Assembly: GCA_050309585.1 (NCBI GenBank)
Contig: JBNRML010000031.1
Location: forward strand, 1 to 6,683
Length of the DNA: 6,683 bases
DNA from: Bovifimicola sp050309585
GTDB taxonomy: Bacteria; Bacillota; Clostridia; Lachnospirales; Lachnospiraceae
Reading direction: 5' to 3'
Below, in pieces: positions 1 to 6,648 of the stretch; position 1 is the stretch's first letter, and each line of letters starts with the position of its first letter. Below the pieces are notes generated by a model that was not told the DNA's origin, ran no database searches, and was given only the letters and a program-made list of their open reading frames with translations. The position numbers and the translations under genes are program-made.

Positions 1-1
1 A

Positions 2-7
2 TATAAT
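2..7 (+). promoter_or_regulatory. Possible -10 box (TATAAT) for the secreted pullulanase operon
   Basis: A perfect TATAAT lies 37 bases before the start codon at 45, which would give a 5' untranslated leader of about 30 bases. The matching -35 element would fall outside the window, so the promoter cannot be confirmed. The leader contains a 12-base AT-only palindrome (ATAAAATTTTAT, 19-30), which could be an operator or chance in AT-rich DNA. A strong ribosome binding site, AAGGAGG (33-39), sits 5 bases before the ATG. Confidence 0.4.
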
Positions 8-44
8 ACTATTTAGCCATAAAATTTTATAAAAGGAGGATATT

Positions 45-2828
45 ATGAAAAAGAGAATTAAAGCATTATTTATGGCTCTTGTATTAATGTTAACATCAGT
101 TATTACATTAAGTAATAATGTTGTTGAAGCAAAGGCAGATTCAACATTATCATTGGTGTTCCATTTTACAGGAGGAACAAGTCCAGAGTATTATATGTGG
201 ATTTGGACAATTGGCGATGGTGTTGATGTTGCTATGACAAAAAATGGCGACGAATGGACAGCTACATTAGATGCAAATTCTAATCCGGCTATCAATTCAA
301 GCACTACAGTAGTTAACTATATCGTTAAAAACGGTATGGGATGGAATGACGTTGTTAAAGACGTTGACGCAGACAGAAAGATTGATATGTCTAAGTACGT
401 ATCAGGACAGGTAGATGTATACATTGAATCAGGTGTTTCTAAACCAACAGTAGATGACTCTAAGGCTGTTAAAGGATTCAAGCTTACATCAGCAAGCACA
501 CAGGACTGTAAAGTTATTACAGTAGAAGCTGGTGCAGAAGTTGAAGGTGATCTTAATTCATTCTTCAAAGTAAAAGATACAGCAAACAATACTTATGTTG
601 AAATTGAAAGTGTAGCTCTTAAAGATAAGGCTGAGGATGGAAGCTGTACATACGAAATCACTGTTAAGGATAAATTAGACGTAACAGGAAGCTATCAGTT
701 AGAATACGGCTCAGGAATGGAATTCATGATTGGTATGCCTGATTACTATGGTACAGATGAATTCGAATCAGCATATACTTACACAGGTAATGATTTGGGT
801 GCTACATATTCAAAAGCTAGTACTACATTCAAGGTATGGGCTCCAACGGCTTCAGCAGTTAGAGTTAACCTTTACAAATCAGGTACTGAGGGAACAGATG
901 ACAAGTTAGACACAGTTAACATGACAAGTGATGTAAATGGTACATGGGTTGCTACAGTTGCTGGTGACTTAAATGGTGTATATTACACATACTCAGCTGA
1001 TATCAATGGAAATACAGATGATGACATCATGGATCCATATGCAAGAACAGCTGGTGTTAACGGTCGCAGAGCTATGGTTATTGACCTTGCATCAACAAAT
1101 CCAGAAGGATGGGATACAGATAAGAATCCAAATCCTAACAAAAATTATGTAGATGACGTTCTTTACGAATTACATATCAGAGACTTCTCAATTGATGCTT
1201 CATCTGGCATGAAGAACAAAGGTAAATACTTAGCATTTACAGAAACAGGAACAGTTAACTCATTTGGACAGTCTACAGGTGTTGATTACTTAAAGAAACT
1301 TGGTGTAACACATATTCATTTATTACCAACTTTCGATTATGCATCAGTAGATGAAACAAAATTAGACAAGCCTCAGTTTAACTGGGGATATGATCCACAG
1401 AACTTCAACATGCCAGAAGGTTCTTATTCAACAGATCCTTACAATGGTGAAGTAAGAGTAAAAGAATTCAAACAGATGGTACAGTCTTTACATAATTCAG
1501 GAATGAGCGTTGTTATGGACGTTGTTTACGGACACGTTGCAAACGCTGGTGATTTCTCAATGAACAGACTTACACCAAACTATTATTCAAGACCAAATTC
1601 AAGCGCATCAGGTTGTGGTAACGATACAGCAACAGAGCGTTCAATGAACAGAAAATTTATCGTTGATTCATTTATTTTCTGGGCAACAGAATATCACATT
1701 GATGGTTTTAGAATTGACCAGCAGGGATTATTCGATATTGACACAATTAACGAAGTTGTAGAAAAACTTCACGCTATTGATCCTTCAATCATCATCTATG
1801 GTGAAGGTTGGAATATGAACAGCACAAACATCACAAAACCAGGTCTTGCTTTATCTAATCAGTCAGCAGCTTGTGATACAATCGGTGCAGCATACTTCAG
1901 TGATTCAATCCGTGATGGTATCAAAGGTTCAGTATTTGATGAGACTCCTGGATACATTACAGGAGGATTCACAAGACTTACAGACGTAATTAACGCTGTT
2001 ATTGCTAACCCAGGTTGGCAGTGGGATCCAAACTCAGTTGTTAACTACAACTCATGTCATGATAATTATTCATTATTTGACAGAATCCTCATTACAGATG
2101 GTAATGAAGAGGCTTCATTTGAAGAACATGTAAAACAGAACAATTTAGCAGCAGCTATCGTTTATACTTCACAGGGTATTCCTTTCATGCAGGCTGGTGA
2201 GGAAATCTTAAGAACTAAACCTCTTGGTAATGGAAAATATGAGGAGAACAGCTATTGCTCAAACGATGCAATCAACAGCATCAAATGGGATACATTAAAT
2301 GAAGCTGCATACCAGAAGACATTTGATTACTACAAGGGACTTATCGAATTCAGAAAAGCTCATGCAGGATTAAGAATGGCTACTGAAAAAGACATCAATG
2401 ATAATCTTACATTCCTCTTAAAGGGTGAAAGAGAAGATTCAGCAATCGCTTACATGATTAAGGGCGGTGCTAACGGTGAAGCATCAGACGGAATCGTTGT
2501 TATTTATAACCCAAGTACATCTGCTACTAAAGTGGATTTACCAGAAGGAGAATGGGGAATTTATGTACAGGATGACAAGGCTGGAAATGAACTTTTAGGA
2601 ACAGCTACAGGTTCTGTAACAGTAAATGCTTCAACAGCTACTGTTCTTGTAAAGAACAACAGAGCTAATGGTACAACAAATACTGGCAATGATGCTGCTA
2701 AAGATGACAATGCAGGTATTGTACAGACAGGTGATTCAAGCACAGCTATGATGCTTATGGTTGTAGTTGCACTTGGATTTGCAGTGGTTGCAGTAATCGC
2801 TATGAAGAAGAAAAATGAATTAAACTAA
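45..2828 (+). CDS. pulA: Secreted, surface-anchored type I pullulanase-like enzyme (GH13, CBM41-like + CBM48)
   Basis: Predicted to hydrolyse alpha-1,6 branch bonds of starch or pullulan at the cell surface. Residues 1-31 are a signal peptide (KKRIK, hydrophobic core, AKA before D32). Residues 33-131 resemble CBM41 (PUD): H40, W52-x-W54, W100, DRKID 110-114. Residues 132-245 look like the linker beta domain of type I pullulanases. CBM48 covers about 253-330 (TFKVWAP from 261). The GH13 barrel covers about 375-780 and carries the pullulanase signature as FNWGYDP (445-451), nucleophile D558 in GFRID, acid/base E587 in YGEGW, and D673 in SCHDN. A C-terminal beta domain reaches about 873. A Gly/Asn/Thr linker then leads to IVQTGD (892-897), a hydrophobic span and KKK, a sortase-like sorting tail. 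Odd points are G496 in place of the usual Asn in DVVYNH, and Gln-Gln after the nucleophile, so specificity may differ from classical pullulanase. It has an AAGGAGG ribosome binding site and is co-transcribed with the next gene. Confidence 0.9.
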   Translation: MKKRIKALFMALVLMLTSVITLSNNVVEAKADSTLSLVFHFTGGTSPEYYMWIWTIGDGVDVAMTKNGDEWTATLDANSNPAINSSTTVVNYIVKNGMGWNDVVKDVDADRKIDMSKYVSGQVDVYIESGVSKPTVDDSKAVKGFKLTSASTQDCKVITVEAGAEVEGDLNSFFKVKDTANNTYVEIESVALKDKAEDGSCTYEITVKDKLDVTGSYQLEYGSGMEFMIGMPDYYGTDEFESAYTYTGNDLGATYSKASTTFKVWAPTASAVRVNLYKSGTEGTDDKLDTVNMTSDVNGTWVATVAGDLNGVYYTYSADINGNTDDDIMDPYARTAGVNGRRAMVIDLASTNPEGWDTDKNPNPNKNYVDDVLYELHIRDFSIDASSGMKNKGKYLAFTETGTVNSFGQSTGVDYLKKLGVTHIHLLPTFDYASVDETKLDKPQFNWGYDPQNFNMPEGSYSTDPYNGEVRVKEFKQMVQSLHNSGMSVVMDVVYGHVANAGDFSMNRLTPNYYSRPNSSASGCGNDTATERSMNRKFIVDSFIFWATEYHIDGFRIDQQGLFDIDTINEVVEKLHAIDPSIIIYGEGWNMNSTNITKPGLALSNQSAACDTIGAAYFSDSIRDGIKGSVFDETPGYITGGFTRLTDVINAVIANPGWQWDPNSVVNYNSCHDNYSLFDRILITDGNEEASFEEHVKQNNLAAAIVYTSQGIPFMQAGEEILRTKPLGNGKYEENSYCSNDAINSIKWDTLNEAAYQKTFDYYKGLIEFRKAHAGLRMATEKDINDNLTFLLKGEREDSAIAYMIKGGANGEASDGIVVIYNPSTSATKVDLPEGEWGIYVQDDKAGNELLGTATGSVTVNASTATVLVKNNRANGTTNTGNDAAKDDNAGIVQTGDSSTAMMLMVVVALGFAVVAVIAMKKKNELN

Positions 2829-2831
2829 TTT

Positions 2832-2838
2832 GGCGGTG
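2832..2838 (+). promoter_or_regulatory. Ribosome binding site that decides the start of the small protein
   Basis: GGCGGTG lies 6 bases before the ATG at 2845 and is the only purine-rich Shine-Dalgarno-like stretch here. A longer reading frame could begin at TTG 2830, immediately after the pullulanase stop codon, but that codon would itself overlap the binding site. Starting at 2845 also gives a textbook signal peptide (MRKTFKRL...), so the ATG is preferred. Confidence 0.6.
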
Positions 2839-2844
2839 AAATTT

Positions 2845-3408
2845 ATGAGAAAAACATTTAAGAGACTTGTTGCTACAGCAGCAGTTATGACATCTGTTTT
2901 TTCTATGGCATTTGGTGTAAGTGCATTTGCAGCTGAGGCTATTATTGAATATAAGAAAGACGACGGAAACTATGACAATGTTACAGTTGAAGTTTTTAAC
3001 AGCGTAGATCAGAATGCAAAAAAACTTGAGCTTACACAGATGAATTCTAATGGAAACGCTGAGTACAGATTTTCTTATCCGGATGATGTCGAATATATTT
3101 CAACATGCATAAAAATTGATGGAAAATCTGATTTAGAAGGCAAGGCTGCCAGTACAAATAGAAGAATTGATGCAGAACAGTTAGAAGGGTTAGAGTCGCC
3201 TATTGTTATCAGAATTAAAGAAGGACTTGAAGCACCTAGTGCTATTGAAAAATATCAGACAAGCTCAAGTGCAGCGAAAAAAACAGAAAATGTAGAAAAA
3301 AATCGTAAAGTTGGAATGGGAACAGTTGTTGTAGTTGACGTAGTTGCCATTGCACTTATTGCAGGTGTATCATTTATGCTTAACAAGGATGATAAAAAAC
3401 AGGCATAA
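2845..3408 (+). CDS. Exported membrane-anchored small protein with a degenerate CBM41-like domain
   Basis: A 187-residue protein of no named family that I recognise. Residues 1-30 are a signal peptide (RKTFKR, hydrophobic core, AFAA before E31). Residues 31-131 show, by eye, the outline of a CBM41 (PUD) starch-binding domain. IIEYKKDDGNYDN (33-45) matches the usual hYhRpDGdYdgW opening, and NRRID (105-109) followed by IVIRIKEG (120-127) and a proline matches DRKID / VDVYIESG in the upstream pullulanase. The aromatic sugar-binding positions are lost and the protein has no tryptophan at all. A Ser/Lys-rich stalk (132-155) leads to one transmembrane span (about 158-179, with an Asp at 165) and a short charged cytoplasmic tail (KDDKKQA). 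There is no sortase motif. It starts 16 bases after the pullulanase stop codon and ends just before a terminator, so it is almost certainly co-expressed with that enzyme. A scaffold, chaperone or accessory role is a guess; the gene call and topology are secure. Confidence 0.85.
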   Translation: MRKTFKRLVATAAVMTSVFSMAFGVSAFAAEAIIEYKKDDGNYDNVTVEVFNSVDQNAKKLELTQMNSNGNAEYRFSYPDDVEYISTCIKIDGKSDLEGKAASTNRRIDAEQLEGLESPIVIRIKEGLEAPSAIEKYQTSSSAAKKTENVEKNRKVGMGTVVVVDVVAIALIAGVSFMLNKDDKKQA

Positions 3409-3429
3409 AATTATGATTTTAAAATGACT

Positions 3430-3468
3430 AAAAGTCCTCATACTCATTGTGGTATGGGGACTTTTTTT
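3430..3468 (+). terminator. Strong rho-independent terminator closing the pullulanase/small-protein operon
   Basis: A 14-base-pair stem (AAAAGTCCTCATAC, 3430-3443, with GTATGGGGACTTTT, 3452-3465) has a single T-G wobble, an 8-base loop, and a run of seven T (3462-3468). It starts 21 bases after the stop codon at 3408. The A-tract at the left base could also make it work weakly on the opposite strand, but no minus-strand gene ends here. Confidence 0.93.
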
Positions 3469-3479
3469 GATATAATATG

Positions 3480-3508
3480 TTGCAATTTCTATAAAAATAA
3501 ATTATTAT
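3480..3508 (+). promoter_or_regulatory. Likely sigma-A promoter of the cytoplasmic pullulanase
   Basis: TTGCAA (3480-3485), a 17-base spacer and TATTAT (3503-3508) match the housekeeping consensus at 4/6 and 5/6, with transcription starting near 3515 and a leader of about 40 bases. An alternative is TTGTGG (3447-3452), an 18-base spacer and a perfect TATAAT (3471-3476); its -35 box would lie in the loop and 3' arm of the terminator hairpin. Either way this gene appears to have its own promoter and does not rely on read-through. A 10-base perfect palindrome, TTGTATACAA (3508-3517), covers the predicted start point and is a candidate regulatory site. Confidence 0.5.
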
Positions 3509-3555
3509 TGTATACAAGAAAAGTGCGTAAATATATATTAATTGGAGGATAAGCA

Positions 3556-5508
3556 ATGAGTAGTATTGTTAACGGACGTTATGATTCAGAGTGGTTAAAG
3601 GCGTATTCTACAGAGGATTTTGAGAAAAAGTACACCTACGAGGGAAATGATTTAGGGGCAAGCTATTCAATGGAGTGTACAACATTCAAGGTATGGTCAC
3701 CAGTTGCTGAAAAGATGGTGTTGAATCTTTATTCAGAGGGCGATGCGGCAAAGGATGATAAGATAAATTCTTATGAAATGAAAAAAGGAGATAAAGGCAT
3801 ATGGGAAATTTCCGTTAAGGGGGATATTGTTAACAAATATTATACCTATGAGATAACATTCAATAATGAAACAAAGGAATTTTGTGATCCTTACGCAAAG
3901 GCCTGTGGAGTTAATGGAAATAGAGCAATGGTTATTGCACTTGAAAGTACTGATCCAGAGGGTTGGTCCGAGGATGAGAATCCAAATGCTAATCTTCCGG
4001 AATGTGATTATATTATTTATGAATTGCATACAAGAGATTTTTCTGCGGACAAGTCATCTGATATAAAAAACAAAGGCAAATTTTTGGGATTGACAGAAGA
4101 GGGAACCACTGTAAATGGTAAGGGAAAGATTTCTTCTGGTTTAGATCATCTTAAAGAACTCGGAATCACACACCTTCATTTGTTGCCGTTTTATGATTAT
4201 GCGACTGTTGACGAGGCAGCGGCTTATGATGAAAAGAAATATAACTGGGGATATGACCCATTGAATTATAATGTTCCGGAGGGTTCGTATTCTACAGATC
4301 CATTTGATGGAAGTGTGAGAGTGAGAGAACTTAAGGAAACGGTGAAGAAATTACATGAAAACGGAATTAGTGTAGTTATGGATGTGGTTTATAATCACAC
4401 ATATAATGAGGAATTCTGCTTTAATATTGCAGTTCCGGGATATTTTCACAGAATAAGTCCTGACGGATATTTGTCAAATGGTTCGGCTTGCGGAAATGAT
4501 ACTGCATCTGAAAGAAGCATGGTTAGTAAGTTTATTGTGGATTCAGTTTTGTATTATGCAAAAGAGTATCACATAGATGGATTCAGGTTTGACCTGGTTG
4601 GTCTGTTGGATGTTGATACAATAAATAAAATAAGAAAAGGTTTAGATGAAATACGACCTGACATTTTACTTTATGGAGAAGGCTGGAGTTTAGATACAAA
4701 ACTTACAAAGGAAAATGTTTTACTTGCGACACAGGGGAATGTTGGAAAAATTGAAAGATTTGCAATGTTTAGTGATAATATCAGGGATGCTGTAAAAGGA
4801 AGTGTTTTTGAAGAGGAAGAAAGGGGATTTATCTCAGGTAATTCAGAGGAGAGAGAATCACTTTGCAAATCTATTATGGGACTTCCTGAGTGGAGTGGTA
4901 ATCCTACAGATGTAATTAATTACACATCATGTCACGATAATTATACATTATTTGATAAAATTCATTTAGCTAATGATGACATTTCTTTTGAAGAGGCTGT
5001 TAAACAGAATTTGCTTGCTATATCAATTATTATGTTGTCACAGGGTATTCCATTGTTACATGCGGGAGAAGAAATTTTGAGAACAAAAGTAGATGAAGAA
5101 GGGAATTATGTGAGTGACAGCGTAAGATCCTCTGATTTTGTCAATTCAATTAAGTGGTCTGATTTAGAAAAGCCTGAATACTACAAAGTGTATGAGTATT
5201 ACAAAGGCTTGATTGAGTTCAGAAAAGCACATAAGGCTTTGAGAATGAATACCAGGGAAGAGGTTTTAAATAACCTGTCGTTTATGGATAATGATAATGA
5301 GAAGGTTATTGTTTATACGTTGAAAGAGGACGATAAAGATATCTTGATTGTATTTAATTCTGATAAAGAGGCTGTGAATATTTCTCTTCCGGAAGGGGAA
5401 TGGGAGAGTTATATAGAAAATGATAAGGCGGGAAATAAAAAAATAGCAGCTTACTCAGGAGAAATTTTGGTAGCTGCCATTTCAATGGTAGTTTTGATTA
5501 AAAATTAA
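3556..5508 (+). CDS. pulA: Cytoplasmic type I pullulanase (GH13 debranching enzyme)
   Basis: Predicted to cleave alpha-1,6 bonds in imported branched maltodextrins or stored glycogen. There is no signal peptide or anchor. The protein begins directly with the segment just before CBM48 (YTYEGNDLGASYS from about residue 26; TFKVWSP 43-49). The GH13 barrel has every canonical motif: YNWGYDP (229-235), DVVYNHT (276-282), GFRFDLVG with nucleophile D346, YGEGW with acid/base E375, and SCHDN with D461. A C-terminal beta domain fills about 560-650. It is a paralogue of the secreted enzyme at 45-2828 (35 of 51 residues identical across the stretch from the NWGYDP motif to DVVY), lacking the CBM41-like and linker domains. 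Start choice is firm: GGAGG (3544-3548) lies 7 bases before the ATG, and an in-frame TAA occurs at 3550-3552. Leucine TTG codons are frequent, unlike in the secreted paralogue. The gene converges with the LacI-type regulator gene 28 bases away. Confidence 0.93.
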   Translation: MSSIVNGRYDSEWLKAYSTEDFEKKYTYEGNDLGASYSMECTTFKVWSPVAEKMVLNLYSEGDAAKDDKINSYEMKKGDKGIWEISVKGDIVNKYYTYEITFNNETKEFCDPYAKACGVNGNRAMVIALESTDPEGWSEDENPNANLPECDYIIYELHTRDFSADKSSDIKNKGKFLGLTEEGTTVNGKGKISSGLDHLKELGITHLHLLPFYDYATVDEAAAYDEKKYNWGYDPLNYNVPEGSYSTDPFDGSVRVRELKETVKKLHENGISVVMDVVYNHTYNEEFCFNIAVPGYFHRISPDGYLSNGSACGNDTASERSMVSKFIVDSVLYYAKEYHIDGFRFDLVGLLDVDTINKIRKGLDEIRPDILLYGEGWSLDTKLTKENVLLATQGNVGKIERFAMFSDNIRDAVKGSVFEEEERGFISGNSEERESLCKSIMGLPEWSGNPTDVINYTSCHDNYTLFDKIHLANDDISFEEAVKQNLLAISIIMLSQGIPLLHAGEEILRTKVDEEGNYVSDSVRSSDFVNSIKWSDLEKPEYYKVYEYYKGLIEFRKAHKALRMNTREEVLNNLSFMDNDNEKVIVYTLKEDDKDILIVFNSDKEAVNISLPEGEWESYIENDKAGNKKIAAYSGEILVAAISMVVLIKN

Positions 5509-5522
5509 CAGATAATGTTAAT
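5504..5522 (-). terminator. Weak hairpin between convergent genes, possible terminator of the regulator gene
   Basis: ATTAACA (5504-5510) and TGTTAAT (5516-5522) form a 7-base-pair stem with a 5-base loop, overlapping the stop codon of the pullulanase gene. Read on the minus strand, it is followed by a run of T (complement of 5500-5504), so it best fits the end of the regulator transcript. A second all-AT inverted repeat (AATAAT 5526-5531 / ATTATT 5536-5541) followed by TTTT may serve the plus strand. Both contain almost no G-C pairs, so termination would be inefficient. Confidence 0.35.
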
Positions 5523-5536
5523 ATCAATAATAAATA

Positions 5537-6559
5537 TTATTTTGTAATGGTTTTGAGTTTTGAAGTTGATTCTCTTACAATTAATTCAGGACGGAGTATG
5601 GATTTGCTTATTGGAATGTTGTTGATAAGACAATCAAGCAAAATCATGGCGCTTTTGCCGAGACTTAATCTGTCCTGACGAATTGTAGTGATTTGAGGTG
5701 AAACATTTAAACAAAGAGGCTGGTCATCGTATCCGATAATGCTGATGTCATCGGGTACCCTGAGGCCTCTTTTTTGTACTTCTGATATTGCACCGGAGGC
5801 AATGATGTCACTGGCACAGATGATGGCCGTTGCACCGTAATCCAGAAATTTTGGAACATGATATTTAGCGCAGTCGGGAACATAATAGCCGGATTCTAAA
5901 AGGTGTTTATCAACATAAAGGTCAAAGGATGCCATTGCATCTTTAAAAGCAATTGTACGTTCAACTGAAACCATTGAATTCTTAGTTCCATTTAAAAAAG
6001 CGATTTTTGTGTGACCTAAGGAGTATAGGTGCTCCACAGAAAGGCGAAGTCCTTCGGTGCAGTCAGTGCCGACATAACCAACCTTGGGGTTATTACGGAT
6101 AAAGTTATCAAAAAGAACAGTTGGTACCTTTGTTCTGGCAAACTGCATGCTATAGTCGTTGTGAAGTGCAATGCCGGTGATGAAGGCACCGCTATATCCG
6201 TTCATCATCATATACTGGTCATAGTCGTTTTTTGTCTGGGCACTAAGTGAAGAGGGAATAATATCTACCTTATAATTATGATATTCGGCAGTAAGTCGGA
6301 ATCCCTGAATAAGTTCATAACCAAATTCATCACGATTTTCATAATCCATATTTTCTATAAATATACAGACTTTTCTCGAATACTGTGAGGAAGGATTTCC
6401 TATCAGTTTGCGTCTTTTTGGTGTGTAGCCCAACTCGATGGCAGCAGCAATTACCTTTTCTTTTGTCTCGTCACTAATGTCAGTTGCATTGTTAAGCCCT
6501 TTGGATACTGTGCTGGCGGCTATGCCTAAGTAGTTTGCAATGTCATTTATTGTAGCCAT
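5537..6559 (-). CDS. LacI-family transcriptional regulator
   Basis: A 340-residue DNA-binding sugar-responsive repressor, normal length for the family. The N-terminal helix-turn-helix is clear: TINDIANYLGIAASTVSKGL at 3-22, then ISDETKEKVIAAAIELGY at 28-45. The periplasmic-binding-protein-like effector domain runs from about residue 62 to 331, with family landmarks GHTKIAFLNG (182-191), ER at 200-201, CASD (248-251), VPDDISIIGYDD (268-279), TTIRQ (291-295) and the closing VREST (328-332). R201 and D251 fall where sugar-contacting Arg and Asp usually occur, so a sugar effector is likely. The hinge is odd: PKRRKLIGN (47-55) replaces the usual pattern PNxxARxL. The start codon is supported by AAGGGAGG 7 bases upstream. 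Being next to, and convergent with, the pullulanase genes suggests control of alpha-glucan use, but which sugar and which operator are not shown by the sequence. Confidence 0.93.
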   Translation of the reverse strand: MATINDIANYLGIAASTVSKGLNNATDISDETKEKVIAAAIELGYTPKRRKLIGNPSSQYSRKVCIFIENMDYENRDEFGYELIQGFRLTAEYHNYKVDIIPSSLSAQTKNDYDQYMMMNGYSGAFITGIALHNDYSMQFARTKVPTVLFDNFIRNNPKVGYVGTDCTEGLRLSVEHLYSLGHTKIAFLNGTKNSMVSVERTIAFKDAMASFDLYVDKHLLESGYYVPDCAKYHVPKFLDYGATAIICASDIIASGAISEVQKRGLRVPDDISIIGYDDQPLCLNVSPQITTIRQDRLSLGKSAMILLDCLINNIPISKSILRPELIVRESTSKLKTITK

Positions 6560-6619
6560 AATTGAACCTCCCTTAAAATAAAATGTAATATTATTAAAAG
6601 TTTAAAACATTGTAAGTAA

Positions 6620-6648
6620 ATTATGATATCAGGGTAGAAAAATGTCAA
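6620..6648 (-). promoter_or_regulatory. Near-consensus sigma-A promoter of the LacI-family gene
   Basis: On the minus strand a perfect TTGACA (complement of 6643-6648), a 17-base spacer and CATAAT (complement of 6620-6625, 5/6) form a strong promoter. Transcription would begin near 6613, giving a leader of about 53 bases with the ribosome binding site at its end. An 8-base palindrome, TGATATCA (6624-6631), overlaps the -10 edge and the spacer and could be an autoregulatory operator, although it lacks the central CG typical of LacI-type sites. The rest of the region up to 6683 is AT-rich, with no gene that I can see. Confidence 0.75.

Noticed and set aside
19..30. Palindrome ATAAAATTTTAT in the leader of the secreted pullulanase gene
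   Set aside because: Composed only of A and T in very AT-rich DNA, so chance is a sufficient explanation; kept only as a remark in the promoter entry.
317..589. Open frame of 90 codons on the minus strand inside the secreted pullulanase gene
   Set aside because: It lies wholly antisense to a well-supported coding region, and its product resembles no family; a shadow of the real gene.
2830..2844. TTG start five codons upstream for the small membrane protein
   Set aside because: No ribosome binding site stands before it within the pullulanase stop region, whereas the ATG at 2845 has GGCGGTG 6 bases away and begins a typical signal peptide.
3409..3555. Possible catabolite-repression (cre) or CG-centred LacI operator before the cytoplasmic pullulanase
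   Set aside because: The only CG step here (in GTGCGTAAA) is not within a palindrome, so no such site can be supported.
3733..4029. Open frame of 98 codons on the minus strand inside the cytoplasmic pullulanase gene
   Set aside because: Antisense to conserved CBM48 and linker sequence, no family resemblance, and no separate promoter or context.
45..5508. Mobile element or large direct repeat explaining the two similar enzyme genes
   Set aside because: The similarity is at protein level and confined to enzyme domains; no flanking repeats, transposase or terminal inverted repeats are seen.
6029..6250. Open frame of 73 codons on the plus strand opposite the regulator gene
   Set aside because: Fully antisense to the conserved LacI-family effector domain; composition reflects the complementary strand only.
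6586..6593. Palindrome TAATATTA in the leader of the regulator gene
   Set aside because: Short and AT-only; expected by chance in this composition and not repeated at the other promoters.
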